Below are positions 14,876-22,484 of a stretch of 46,911 bases of DNA, piece after piece (the first letter of the stretch is position 1; each line of letters opens with the position of its first letter). Under the pieces are notes generated by a model. It made no database searches. It was not told the DNA's origin and saw only the letters and a program-made list of their open reading frames with translations. Both the position numbers and the translations under genes were made by a program. This DNA is from Motiliproteus sp. (lineage in GTDB: Bacteria > Pseudomonadota > Gammaproteobacteria > Pseudomonadales > Balneatricaceae), in contig JAPHRD010000130.1 of NCBI GenBank assembly GCA_026196225.1, positions 1 to 46,911 of the forward strand, in the 5' to 3' direction.

Positions 14876-15586
14876 ATGACTCACAGTAAGCCCCCTGCAA
14901 AACAGTCTAACAGCGGTGACATCGATCGCTTTCTAGCTGACGTAAAACAGACTCCGAGTCTCTATCGTACGGGACGCGGTCGCTTACTGTTTGCCATGGA
15001 TGCGACAGCCAGTCGTCAACCCACCTGGGATCGAGCCTGCCAACTGCAGGGGGATATGTTTAGCCAGACCCGTGGTTTGGGCGGTCTCGATGTACAACTC
15101 TGTTTTTACCGTGGCTACGACGAGTTCCGTATCAGCCCCTGGCACGACAACGCTGATCGCTTGCTGAAAGCGATGCTGACCGTCAGTTGTCTCGGTGGCC
15201 ACACCCAAATCCGTCGCGTTCTGAACCATGCCATCGCCGAACATCAACGCCAAGCCATCCATGCTTTAGTGCTGGTGGGTGACTGCATCGAGGAACCTAT
15301 TGACGACCTCTGCCAACTAGCCGGAGAATTGGGGTTGCTGGGCGTACCGGTTTTTCTATTCCAGGAAGGAAACGACATCAATGCCCTGCGGGGATTTAAG
15401 CAGATCGCTCGGCTCAGCCACGGTGCTCACTGCCATTTCGACATCAACAGTCCGCACCAACTGGGAGAATTATTAAATGCCGTTGCGGTATACGCCAGCG
15501 GCGGGAGTCCGGCCTTGGAGAAAATGGCCAGTCAATCAGAAGCGGTCAAACGTCTAAGCCATCAACTCGGGAAGTCTTCGCTTTGA
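14876..15586 (+). CDS. VWA-domain protein
   Basis: The 236-residue protein has a von Willebrand factor A-type fold with the MIDAS-like D-A-T-A-S ('LLFAMDATASRQPTW', Asp at about residue 42), a second 'GGHTQIRRVLNHAI' helix with Thr, and 'VLVGDCIEEPIDD' carrying an acidic MIDAS residue. No signal peptide or membrane span is seen. Its stop overlaps the next gene's start by four bases, so it is translated together with a membrane J-domain protein. VWA-type proteins commonly act as metal-dependent scaffolds. Its partner is unknown. Confidence 0.75.
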   Translation: MTHSKPPAKQSNSGDIDRFLADVKQTPSLYRTGRGRLLFAMDATASRQPTWDRACQLQGDMFSQTRGLGGLDVQLCFYRGYDEFRISPWHDNADRLLKAMLTVSCLGGHTQIRRVLNHAIAEHQRQAIHALVLVGDCIEEPIDDLCQLAGELGLLGVPVFLFQEGNDINALRGFKQIARLSHGAHCHFDINSPHQLGELLNAVAVYASGGSPALEKMASQSEAVKRLSHQLGKSSL

Positions 15587-16341
15587 ACCTAGTGTTTCTA
15601 ATTCTTTTTGCAGCCCTGATATACATTGGGGTTCGGATGTTTTTACAGCGCGCCCCCAAATACGGCCCGGGGTTTCTCCGTCGCATCGGCCTTATTGCAC
15701 TAGCACTCATCCTGATTTATTTGGCGATGACCGGTCGTCTGCATTGGCTGCTCGGTTTGCTTGCTGGGTTACTCCCCTTCATGAGGCGACTGCTCCCCCT
15801 GCTGCTGCCATTGTTACGTTTCCTATTGCCTACACTTGCCCAGGCTCGACAGCAAAAGCAAAACAGCCAGCGTAGCAGCGGTCAGCAGTCGGAAGTGAAT
15901 ACCGATTATCTGCAAATGACCCTGGATCACGATAGCGGTACGATGGAGGGAGTGATTATAAAAGGGCCGTTGAATGGTCATAAACTGCACCAGTTGTCTA
16001 TGCGAGAACTGGCAAGCTTTTATCAGCTTTGCGAAGCCAATGACGCGGAAGCAGTACGTTTGCTGGACTCCTATATTCAACGCCACTGCGCTGAACACTG
16101 GCAGCGTTATCATCAAGGCAACACCGGTCAATCCACAGGCTCAAACAGCTCCAATGGAGAACTGTCGCTGGATGAGGCTTGGGAGGTACTTGGATTAAAG
16201 CCTGGGGCCAGCCGCGATGCTATCATTCAAGCACACAAGCGGATGATGGTACGCCTGCACCCCGACAAAGGCGGAAGTAACTACTTGGCCAGCAAAATCA
16301 ATCAGGCCAAAGACCTGTTGCTCAAACACTGTAACAACTAA
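15583..16341 (+). CDS. Membrane-anchored J-domain (DnaJ-like) protein
   Basis: This 252-residue product has an N-terminal membrane region with three or so segments (1-17 and about 33-52, then a run of Leu/Pro/Arg). A Gln/Ser-rich linker follows, then a middle domain (DYLQMTLDHDSGTMEGVIIKG), and a C-terminal J domain (about 193-250, SLDEAWEVLGLKPGASRDAIIQAHKR... with HPDKGGS). The HPD motif that activates Hsp70 is intact. It overlaps the VWA gene by four bases (start TTG at 15583). A role as membrane Hsp70 recruiter is inferred. Confidence 0.85.
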   Translation: MNLVFLILFAALIYIGVRMFLQRAPKYGPGFLRRIGLIALALILIYLAMTGRLHWLLGLLAGLLPFMRRLLPLLLPLLRFLLPTLAQARQQKQNSQRSSGQQSEVNTDYLQMTLDHDSGTMEGVIIKGPLNGHKLHQLSMRELASFYQLCEANDAEAVRLLDSYIQRHCAEHWQRYHQGNTGQSTGSNSSNGELSLDEAWEVLGLKPGASRDAIIQAHKRMMVRLHPDKGGSNYLASKINQAKDLLLKHCNN

Positions 16342-16353
16342 AGAGTAAGCATC

Positions 16354-16659
16354 ATGAAAGTAATGATCGATCTGTGTGTAGTTCCCATGGGCGTCGGTTT
16401 ATCTGTTTCCAAATATGTCGCCGCCTGCCAGAAAGTTTTTAAAGATTCCGGTTTGGACCATCGCATGCACGCCTACGGGACCAATGTGGAAGGCGACTGG
16501 GATGAGGTATTTGCGGCAGTAAAACGCTGTCACGAAACCGTCCATGAAATGGGCGCAGCACGGATAAACACCTCCATGCGAATCGGTACCCGCACCGACC
16601 GTGATCAATCGATGGATGATAAAGTCGAGAGCGTTAAGAAATTACTCTCCGATGTATAA
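16354..16659 (+). CDS. MTH1187-family thiamine-binding-like protein
   Basis: The 101-residue protein matches the MTH1187/YkoF-type ferredoxin-like family: 'MKVMIDLCVVPMGVGLSVSKYVAACQKVF', 'YGTNVEGDWDEVFAAVKRCHE', and 'RINTSMRIGTRTDRD'. Members form small oligomers that bind thiamine or similar compounds. It lies 12 bases behind the J-domain gene, so it is probably the third gene of that operon, which is an odd combination. Length is normal. Ligand not determined. Confidence 0.85.
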   Translation: MKVMIDLCVVPMGVGLSVSKYVAACQKVFKDSGLDHRMHAYGTNVEGDWDEVFAAVKRCHETVHEMGAARINTSMRIGTRTDRDQSMDDKVESVKKLLSDV

Positions 16660-16690
16660 TCTTTTCCGTTTATTTAGCTGATCTGGCTCA

Positions 16691-16718
16691 GGGTATAGCT
16701 GATAGTAACGCTATGCCC
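16691..16718 (+). terminator. Hairpin after the MTH1187-family gene
   Basis: GGGTATAGC (16691-16699) and GCTATGCCC (16710-16718) form a nine-pair stem with one G-U pair and a ten-base loop. It is 31 bases behind the stop codon and has no T-tract, so it may be a weak terminator or mRNA-end stabiliser. Confidence 0.45.
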
Positions 16719-16806
16719 CCGGGTTATCGGTAATATTTCCTTATTTATCATATTTTCCTTATTAAACTTAGGTACAATACCTCCATCCCACCAACAACTA
16801 TAAAAC

Positions 16807-16884
16807 CCGATATTTCAGTGACACCGATTCCAACGCTGAAATCCTGATTAAGGTGCTTTTTTACACCTGATTCTGTCATATCGG
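16807..16884 (+). promoter_or_regulatory. Structured leader candidate before pta
   Basis: The 320 bases 16660-16979 contain no gene. Inside them an outer helix CCGATAT (16807-16813) with ATATCGG (16878-16884) encloses two hairpins: TTCAG with CTGAA (about 16814-16840), and AGGTG (16851-16855) with CACCT (16864-16868). This three-way layout ends about 95 bases before the pta start. It could be an RNA regulatory leader or simply inverted repeats. No known riboswitch class is recognised. Confidence 0.4.
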
Positions 16885-16979
16885 ATGGGTAGCATAGTTC
16901 CGTTCCGGTCTATTTCTCTCGGGTCTCCAAATCGATCTTTGAAAGTGGCCCCATTCCTGTTTTATTAAGAGACGAAAAC

Positions 16980-19130
16980 GTGGCACAAGTATTTATGGTG
17001 GTTCCTACAGGTTTAGGAACCGGTCTAACGACGACAGTTTTAGGTCTGTTTCATGCTCTGGAGTGCCAGGGCCTTAAGGTTCACTTCTTTAAGCCTATCT
17101 CCCAGCCCCTAGCCGGTGATGATCAGGGGGATCGATCCGTCAGCATGCTGGCATCCGCCTGTAATGAACCCATCGCAACGCCCATCGACATCCGTGATGC
17201 GGAACACCTGGTCAGCCAGGATAAAGGTGATGAGTTACTCGAAGAACTGGTCGCCCGTTTCGAAAAAAGCTGCAACGGTGATCATGACGCCATCATTATC
17301 GAAGGGATGGTGCCTACCCGTAACCAGCCTTACGCGACTCGAATTAACAAAGATATCGTTAAGGCCCTGGATGCTGACGTTATTCTGGTAGCAGCCCCCG
17401 GCGCTGACGGCCCTGATGCCCTTCAGGATCATATCGACATTACTGCCCGCGCCTACGGCGGTGTTAACAACAAGAACGTGGTTGGATGCGTACTGAACCT
17501 GCTGGGCGCTCCTATCGATCGCGATGGCCATTTAAGGGCAGATCATGTCCTGCTTGGCGACCGTGAAACCCAGTATTCAATCGATGAAGCAACCGTCCGC
17601 AGTCATTGCACCCTGTTTAACGAAGATTTCAAACTATTCGGCTGTATCCCTTGGCGTTCACGGTTAGTGACTCCACGGGTCAGCGATATCGCCGAGTTCC
17701 TAGAGGCAAATATCATCAATACCGGTGATATGGACAAACGTCGGGTTAAAAGCGTCACCATCTGTGCCCGAAACGTCGCCCATACGGTTCCTGATCTAAA
17801 ACCCGGCGCGCTGATCTTCACCCCCGGGGATCGCAACGACATCGTTCTGGCAGCCTGTCTGGCTACCCTCAACGGTATAGATTTAGCAGCCTTGGTACTG
17901 ACCGGTGGCTATCAACCGGATGAAGAGATTCTCAAGCTCTGTGGCAGTGCTATGGCTATGGGCTTGCCGATTCTGGCTACCGACGACGACGTTTGGCAGA
18001 CCGCCATGAACTTCCCGCGCTTTAACCGCGAAGTACCGGTGGACGACCAGGAACGCATCGACCGGGTCAAGAATATTACCGCCAGCTACATGGATGCCGC
18101 AGCGCTGGTTTCCCTCTGCCAAGTAAACCACGAGCGTCGCCTGTCACCACCAGCTTTCCGTTACCAGCTATTGGAACGGGCTCGTGCGGCCAAGAAAACC
18201 ATTGTCCTGCCTGAAGGAAACGAACCTCGAACTATCAAGGCTGCTTCCATCTGCGCCATGCGCGGTATCGCCCGCTGCGTCTTGCTGGGGGATCCTGAAG
18301 AGGTTCAACGTCTGTCAGAAGGCTTGGGGGTGGAATTGGCGGAAGGTGTTGAAGTTTTTGATCCTGAAAAGATCCGCAGCCATTACGTTGAGCGCTTGGT
18401 AGAACTGCGTCAGCACAAAGGAATGACTCCTATCATCGCCGACGAGGCTTTGAAAGATAACGTAGTGCTGGGCACCATGATGCTGGAGATGGATCATGTC
18501 GATGGACTGGTCAGTGGTGCGGTCAATACCACCGCCAATACTATCCGTCCTCCCCTGCAGCTGATTAAAACAGCGCCGGGAACCAATCTGGTATCGTCGA
18601 TCTTCTTTATGTGCCTGCCAAGCCAGGTACTGGTATACGGTGACTGCGCCATTAATCCGGATCCCAATGCCGAAGAACTAGCAGATATCGCCATTCAGAG
18701 CGCCGATTCTGCCCAATCCTTTGGCATACCGCCGCGGGTAGCGATGATCAGCTACTCCACCATGGGATCAGGTCAGGGCCGTGATGTGGAAAAGGTTGTC
18801 GAAGCCACCCGCATCGCTAAACAAAAACGTCCCGATCTGCTGATCGATGGCCCCCTGCAATACGATGCAGCTATTATGGAAAACGTAGCTCTTAGCAAAG
18901 CCCCAGACAGTTCCGTCGCGGGTCGAGCCACCGTTTTTGTGTTCCCCGATCTCAATACCGGTAACACCACTTACAAAGCGGTTCAACGAAGTGCCGACGT
19001 AATCAGCATCGGACCGATGCTGCAGGGCATGCGCAAACCGGTCAATGACTTGTCTCGCGGAGCTTTGGTTGAAGATATCGTCTTTACCATCGCTCTGACA
19101 GCAATCCAGGCAATCAGCACCGAAAACTGA
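16980..19130 (+). CDS. pta: Phosphate acetyltransferase
   Basis: This 716-residue enzyme interconverts acetyl-CoA and acetyl phosphate. The long form is present: an N-terminal P-loop-like dethiobiotin synthetase-type domain (VFMVVPTGLGTGLTTTVLGL, about 1-200), a DRTGG-like middle domain (about 215-330), and the C-terminal catalytic PTA domain from about residue 390 ('LLERARAAKKTIVLPEGNEPR', 'MMLEMDHVDGLVSGAVNTTANTIRP', 'VAMISYSTMGSGQGRDVEKV', 'VFPDLNTGNTTYKAVQR'). The start is GTG 16980. No ackA lies beside it, which is unusual because the two usually form an operon. It stands alone, with a structured leader upstream. Confidence 0.95.
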   Translation: MAQVFMVVPTGLGTGLTTTVLGLFHALECQGLKVHFFKPISQPLAGDDQGDRSVSMLASACNEPIATPIDIRDAEHLVSQDKGDELLEELVARFEKSCNGDHDAIIIEGMVPTRNQPYATRINKDIVKALDADVILVAAPGADGPDALQDHIDITARAYGGVNNKNVVGCVLNLLGAPIDRDGHLRADHVLLGDRETQYSIDEATVRSHCTLFNEDFKLFGCIPWRSRLVTPRVSDIAEFLEANIINTGDMDKRRVKSVTICARNVAHTVPDLKPGALIFTPGDRNDIVLAACLATLNGIDLAALVLTGGYQPDEEILKLCGSAMAMGLPILATDDDVWQTAMNFPRFNREVPVDDQERIDRVKNITASYMDAAALVSLCQVNHERRLSPPAFRYQLLERARAAKKTIVLPEGNEPRTIKAASICAMRGIARCVLLGDPEEVQRLSEGLGVELAEGVEVFDPEKIRSHYVERLVELRQHKGMTPIIADEALKDNVVLGTMMLEMDHVDGLVSGAVNTTANTIRPPLQLIKTAPGTNLVSSIFFMCLPSQVLVYGDCAINPDPNAEELADIAIQSADSAQSFGIPPRVAMISYSTMGSGQGRDVEKVVEATRIAKQKRPDLLIDGPLQYDAAIMENVALSKAPDSSVAGRATVFVFPDLNTGNTTYKAVQRSADVISIGPMLQGMRKPVNDLSRGALVEDIVFTIALTAIQAISTEN

Positions 19131-19219
19131 TTATCATCAATTAGTTACATTGACGGGCCCCGGCAAGCAACCGATGATATGGGGCTCTGTCATCTAATTT
19201 AGCCAGGAGCCATACACCC

Positions 19220-19747
19220 GTGCCGATCCTTTGGAAAGAGGAGATGTCCGTTGGCATCGAAGTCATCGACAACGAACATAAATACCTGTTTTGCCTGGTT
19301 AATAGCGTCGAGCTGGCATTAAAGCTCGACGATGGCCAGAAGCTGATGCAGATGTTTTTGGATCAATTGCTGGATTACACCAAGCAGCACTTTCGCCATG
19401 AGGAACAGATCCAGCGCAAGATGGGCTATCCCTTAGCCAAGCAGCACCATGAGGAACACCAGGAGATACTTAACCAACTACTCGAGTTGAAAAAGCATCT
19501 CCAGGAATCTCCCGCAGAAACATCTAAGAGTGTTGATCTCTCAAGCGAAGACGATGATCTTTCTGTTGAAGACTATGACCCTTATGCATCTCCAGAAACC
19601 GATACAGAAACCGATACAGAAACCCAAGATGTTAATTTGGAGGAGATAGTTCAGCTATTAAGAAGTTGGGTGCTGGACCATGTCATGGTGTCGGATATGA
19701 AAATGAAAACCCACCTTAAAAAGGTGATAAAAGAGAAACGTAAGTAA
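19220..19747 (+). CDS. Bacteriohemerythrin
   Basis: This 175-residue hemerythrin-like protein binds oxygen at a diiron site. The ligand pattern is visible: H in 'GIEVIDNEHKYLF', H-F-R-H-E-E in 'LDYTKQHFRHEEQI', H-H-E-E-H in 'AKQHHEEHQEIL', and H-V-M-V-S-D in 'LDHVMVSDMKMKTHLK'. The start is GTG 19220. Between helices three and four is an acidic, Ser/Glu/Thr/Asp-rich insertion of about 45 residues (about 100-143) that lengthens the protein beyond the usual 130-140. It includes a tandem ETDTETDTET at about 125-135. Possible oxygen sensor or storage role. Confidence 0.9.
   Translation: MPILWKEEMSVGIEVIDNEHKYLFCLVNSVELALKLDDGQKLMQMFLDQLLDYTKQHFRHEEQIQRKMGYPLAKQHHEEHQEILNQLLELKKHLQESPAETSKSVDLSSEDDDLSVEDYDPYASPETDTETDTETQDVNLEEIVQLLRSWVLDHVMVSDMKMKTHLKKVIKEKRK
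19595..19618 (+). repeat. 12-base tandem duplication inside the hemerythrin gene
   Basis: GAAACCGATACA occurs twice in a row, followed by a partial third copy (GAAACC). It encodes the ETDTETDTET run in the acidic insertion. Since the unit is a multiple of three, copy number can change without a frameshift. Confidence 0.75.
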
Positions 19748-19761
19748 TCCCTGTTAGATCA

Positions 19762-19950
19762 CTACTCACTGTCGGTTTTGACTTCCAGTGTTAGCAGCGC
19801 CCCTCGATGATCACAATTCACCTGGAATAGGATCGGGGCGCAACAAACCTGGCAATCCTCGTAGTAACTCTGCTGCTCAAGACTACAATCAACCGCTGTA
19901 GAAAACCCTTCACCGCAGTACGGGCAACAAACTTCAACCTCTTCCAGCAT
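19762..19950 (-). CDS. CPXCG-motif cysteine-rich small protein
   Basis: The 62-residue protein has two C-x-x-C knuckles, 'VCCPYCGEGF' and 'EDCQVCCAPI', and an otherwise acidic, Val/Leu-rich sequence. This is the CPXCG-motif family of small zinc-ribbon-like proteins, widespread in gammaproteobacteria and of unknown function. It is convergent with the hemerythrin gene. Length is normal. Confidence 0.85.
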   Translation of the reverse strand: MLEEVEVCCPYCGEGFSTAVDCSLEQQSYYEDCQVCCAPILFQVNCDHRGALLTLEVKTDSE

Positions 19951-20052
19951 AAAGGAAACTCCGGAACTCTCTTTGATTTAACGAGTCGTTGTTAGTAGTC
20001 CGGCCATTTATCAGTATATCGGTATCAAGACATTGGGATACTATAGTCAGTC

Positions 20053-20580
20053 ATGAGTGATCCAAACAGTACAGCTCCGGGGAAACGCATCGGCCAGGGA
20101 ATGTGGATGGTTTTCTGGGTATTGGTTTTGGCCGGTCTGATTACCCTGTTTAGTGCTCGGGAAGACAGGCTCTACCATCCTAACCAACAGCTCCAAAGCT
20201 CAGAAACATCGGAGCAGCGCCAGATCCTGCTGGACGCTAATCGTTACGGTCACTATTTAGCTCCCGGAAAAATCAACCAGCAACCTGTGCGCTTTCTCTT
20301 GGATACCGGAGCCACATCGGTGGTAGTTCCAGAGGAATTAGCACAGTCACTGGGGCTTAAAAAGGGCCGCAAGAACTGGGTTAACACCGCCAATGGATCT
20401 ATCGAGGTTTACCAGACAACAATCCGACAATTGCAGCTGGGACCCATTCAGTTATCTAACGTCCGTGCCAGCATCAATCCTCACATGGATGGTGAAATCT
20501 TGCTCGGTATGAGCGCCCTCACCAATCTGGAACTGAATCAAAAGAATGGCCAATTGCTAATCACCCAACGCAAACGTTAA
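20053..20580 (+). CDS. Membrane-anchored retropepsin-like aspartic protease
   Basis: The 175-residue protein has an N-terminal signal-anchor (about residues 15-36, GMWMVFWVLVLAGLITLF) and a retropepsin-type domain. The catalytic triad 'FLLDTGATSVVVP' (D-T-G-A) is followed by 'LAQSLGLKKGRKNWVNTANG', 'YQTTIRQLQLGPIQLSNVRA' and 'ILLGMSALTNLELNQKNGQLLI', the usual layout of TIGR02281-type clan AA proteases. As a single D-T-G domain it should act as a dimer. The substrate is unknown. It probably faces the periplasm. Confidence 0.88.
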   Translation: MSDPNSTAPGKRIGQGMWMVFWVLVLAGLITLFSAREDRLYHPNQQLQSSETSEQRQILLDANRYGHYLAPGKINQQPVRFLLDTGATSVVVPEELAQSLGLKKGRKNWVNTANGSIEVYQTTIRQLQLGPIQLSNVRASINPHMDGEILLGMSALTNLELNQKNGQLLITQRKR

Positions 20581-20746
20581 CCCTCATTTTTACGCTCCCA
20601 GACAACGCACCCAATAATACCCATATAGTTCACATTGATACTGCTGATCATTATTTGTACTATACTTTTACGGATATCTGATTTTCAGTCCCGAGGTCAC
20701 GGAGACCGCCGAAAAACGATAATAATATGACGGAGGAGGTAGCAGT

Positions 20747-20953
20747 ATGAATCTCGAGCACCTTTCGAGCAAAATGCGCCTGGATATGGATCACCTTCAC
20801 TGGGAAGTGCGCACCCAGCATCTGAACGACCAACAACTCAAAGAGCGTTTTGATTATCTAGCCCAAGGTTACTGCAGCTTGGTGGGTAAAGAAGACCTGC
20901 CTTCTGTTCAAGAGATGGTCAGTCACTACCAAGGCCAATTTCATCTTCAGTAG
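20747..20953 (+). CDS. Small hypothetical protein, 68 residues
   Basis: This is a strong small-gene candidate because the ribosome binding site GGAGGT lies about 8 bases before ATG 20747. The product is polar and helical ('MDHLHWEVRTQHLNDQQLKERFDYLAQGY'), with no signal peptide or cysteine motif. No family is recognised. A strong hairpin follows at 20984. Confidence 0.6.
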   Translation: MNLEHLSSKMRLDMDHLHWEVRTQHLNDQQLKERFDYLAQGYCSLVGKEDLPSVQEMVSHYQGQFHLQ

Positions 20954-20983
20954 TTTTCTAGATTAAGACCATTTGAGCTATCT

Positions 20984-21023
20984 GCTTCCCGATGCAAAAC
21001 TCTCTCCCAGTGCATCGGGAAGC
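20984..21023 (+). terminator. Strong 13-pair hairpin
   Basis: GCTTCCCGATGCA (20984-20996) and TGCATCGGGAAGC (21011-21023) pair perfectly around a 14-base loop. No T-tract follows. It sits between two small genes and could act as a terminator, mRNA stabiliser or part of a small RNA. Confidence 0.5.
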
Positions 21024-21135
21024 GCTTCACAATCATTCACACATTAGTCAGCGCTGCTGAATTTTATTCAATTTATAAGCGCCGTTTCGGTCTATTCTAA
21101 ATCTAACCCCGCAAATCGATTTATGAGGCTCCACG

Positions 21136-21414
21136 ATGTTGACTTACCAAGACTGTCTCGACATGTGTGATCTTACACAGGAAGAGATCGATGCTATCGC
21201 CGAATACGAGCACAGCGATTCAATACATGCTTTGGCTACCGGTGGATTTCTGGTGCAGAAAAAAGGTGGTGAGCGAATGATTCGACGGATGATTATCGAC
21301 GATATCCGTCAGGCCCAGGCCGAAGGTAATAAATCCCATGAATCAGAACTGAAACAGGTACTGGTACACTTTATAAAGACCCATCCCAATCATGAAGTGA
21401 ACAAGTCTCTCTAG
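21136..21414 (+). CDS. Small hypothetical protein, 92 residues
   Basis: The product has an acidic helical N-terminus ('LTYQDCLDMCDLTQEEIDAIAEYEHSDSIHALATGGFL') and a C-terminal basic/acidic helix ('MIRRMIIDDIRQAQAEGNKSHESELKQVLVHFI'). No signal peptide. A ribosome binding site (GAGG) lies about 8 bases before ATG. No family is recognised. Confidence 0.6.
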   Translation: MLTYQDCLDMCDLTQEEIDAIAEYEHSDSIHALATGGFLVQKKGGERMIRRMIIDDIRQAQAEGNKSHESELKQVLVHFIKTHPNHEVNKSL

Positions 21415-21438
21415 ATCTAAAACAGAGATTACTCCCGT

Positions 21439-22476
21439 TTAACGATCTGTCAGTTGGTAACTGACCGGGATCTGTATTTGCAGCTCCCGGTCCAGTTCAG
21501 CAAGGGCAAGCTGACCAATTGATTCAATGCTGCGAATTGCATCGCGATCCAGTAATCCGTGCCCGGAACTCTGCACGAGCTGTACTTGGCTGATACTACC
21601 ATCAATGTTCAAACTGACTTGCAATAAAACCTCACCTTGCCAGTTGCGCTTGCGCGCTTTTCTGGGATAAGAAAACCTTTCCCCCAGCGCCAACGCCAGT
21701 GCGCCTTTTGCCTGCCGTTTCCAGTGATCCTGACCCGTTACGAGCCCTGCACCGGTTGAATCCAAAGATTCTACTGCAGAGGCTATTGGTGAAGTTTCAG
21801 CACTGGGGGTGGAATTGTCTTCTGCTATCTCCTGAATCGAAGAGATGGAAGTAGCCGGCTTGGGTTTAACCGGGACAACAGGGTTCGCTGGTAACTGTTC
21901 GGCAACCACAATCGGTTCTGGCTTGGACTGGGAATTGTCTAACTTTGCCCTGCGGTCGGTATGCTCTATCGTTTGGACAGGTTTTTTCTCAGCCTTGGCC
22001 ATTTTCGCTGGCTTGGTTCTTTCTGGCAGCTTGGAGTTCGAGTTTTTAGGCATCGAAATCCGGTGAGCACTGTTTTCCTGAACTTTGGAGTTCTCTTCCC
22101 TGCTCAACGAGAAATCCCCAGTATCGGACTTGGTATTCAACACAGGTTGTAACACTGCAAACGAAGCGGTTTGAGAAGTGCTGGAAACTACCTTAGCGAC
22201 TTCCGCAGTAGCACTCTGAACTCGTTGCTTTTTAACCGAATCATGGGACGGTATAGGGGGCGTAAGATTAGAAATTGATTTGGTTTCCGTTACTTTTTCC
22301 GATTCCTGCGAGGGTACAGGAGTCACCAAAGATACATGAAGGGGGCCGCTGCCGCTGCTGACGGCAATCTCTGCTGACGAATCAAACCAGGGCAACTCCG
22401 AAACCAAGACACCGTGTGCCAAAGCTGAGCAAAGCAGCCATGGACCGATACCGTCAATTGCGAAGTAGCCCTTCAT
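21439..22476 (-). CDS. TonB-like energy transducer
   Basis: The 345-residue protein has an N-terminal hydrophobic segment (about 13-28, GPWLLCSALAHGVLVS), a long Ser/Thr/Pro/Lys-rich linker (about 35-230) and a C-terminal TonB-type domain (about 250-345, 'ALGERFSYPRKARKRNWQGEVLLQVSLNIDGSISQVQLVQSSGHGLLDRDAIRSI'). It begins 8 bases behind btuB, so both are probably cotranscribed and the TonB would energise that receptor. No exbB/exbD genes are next to it, so it must use partners encoded elsewhere. Confidence 0.85.
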   Translation of the reverse strand: MKGYFAIDGIGPWLLCSALAHGVLVSELPWFDSSAEIAVSSGSGPLHVSLVTPVPSQESEKVTETKSISNLTPPIPSHDSVKKQRVQSATAEVAKVVSSTSQTASFAVLQPVLNTKSDTGDFSLSREENSKVQENSAHRISMPKNSNSKLPERTKPAKMAKAEKKPVQTIEHTDRRAKLDNSQSKPEPIVVAEQLPANPVVPVKPKPATSISSIQEIAEDNSTPSAETSPIASAVESLDSTGAGLVTGQDHWKRQAKGALALALGERFSYPRKARKRNWQGEVLLQVSLNIDGSISQVQLVQSSGHGLLDRDAIRSIESIGQLALAELDRELQIQIPVSYQLTDR

Positions 22477-22484
22477 CGATCTGC

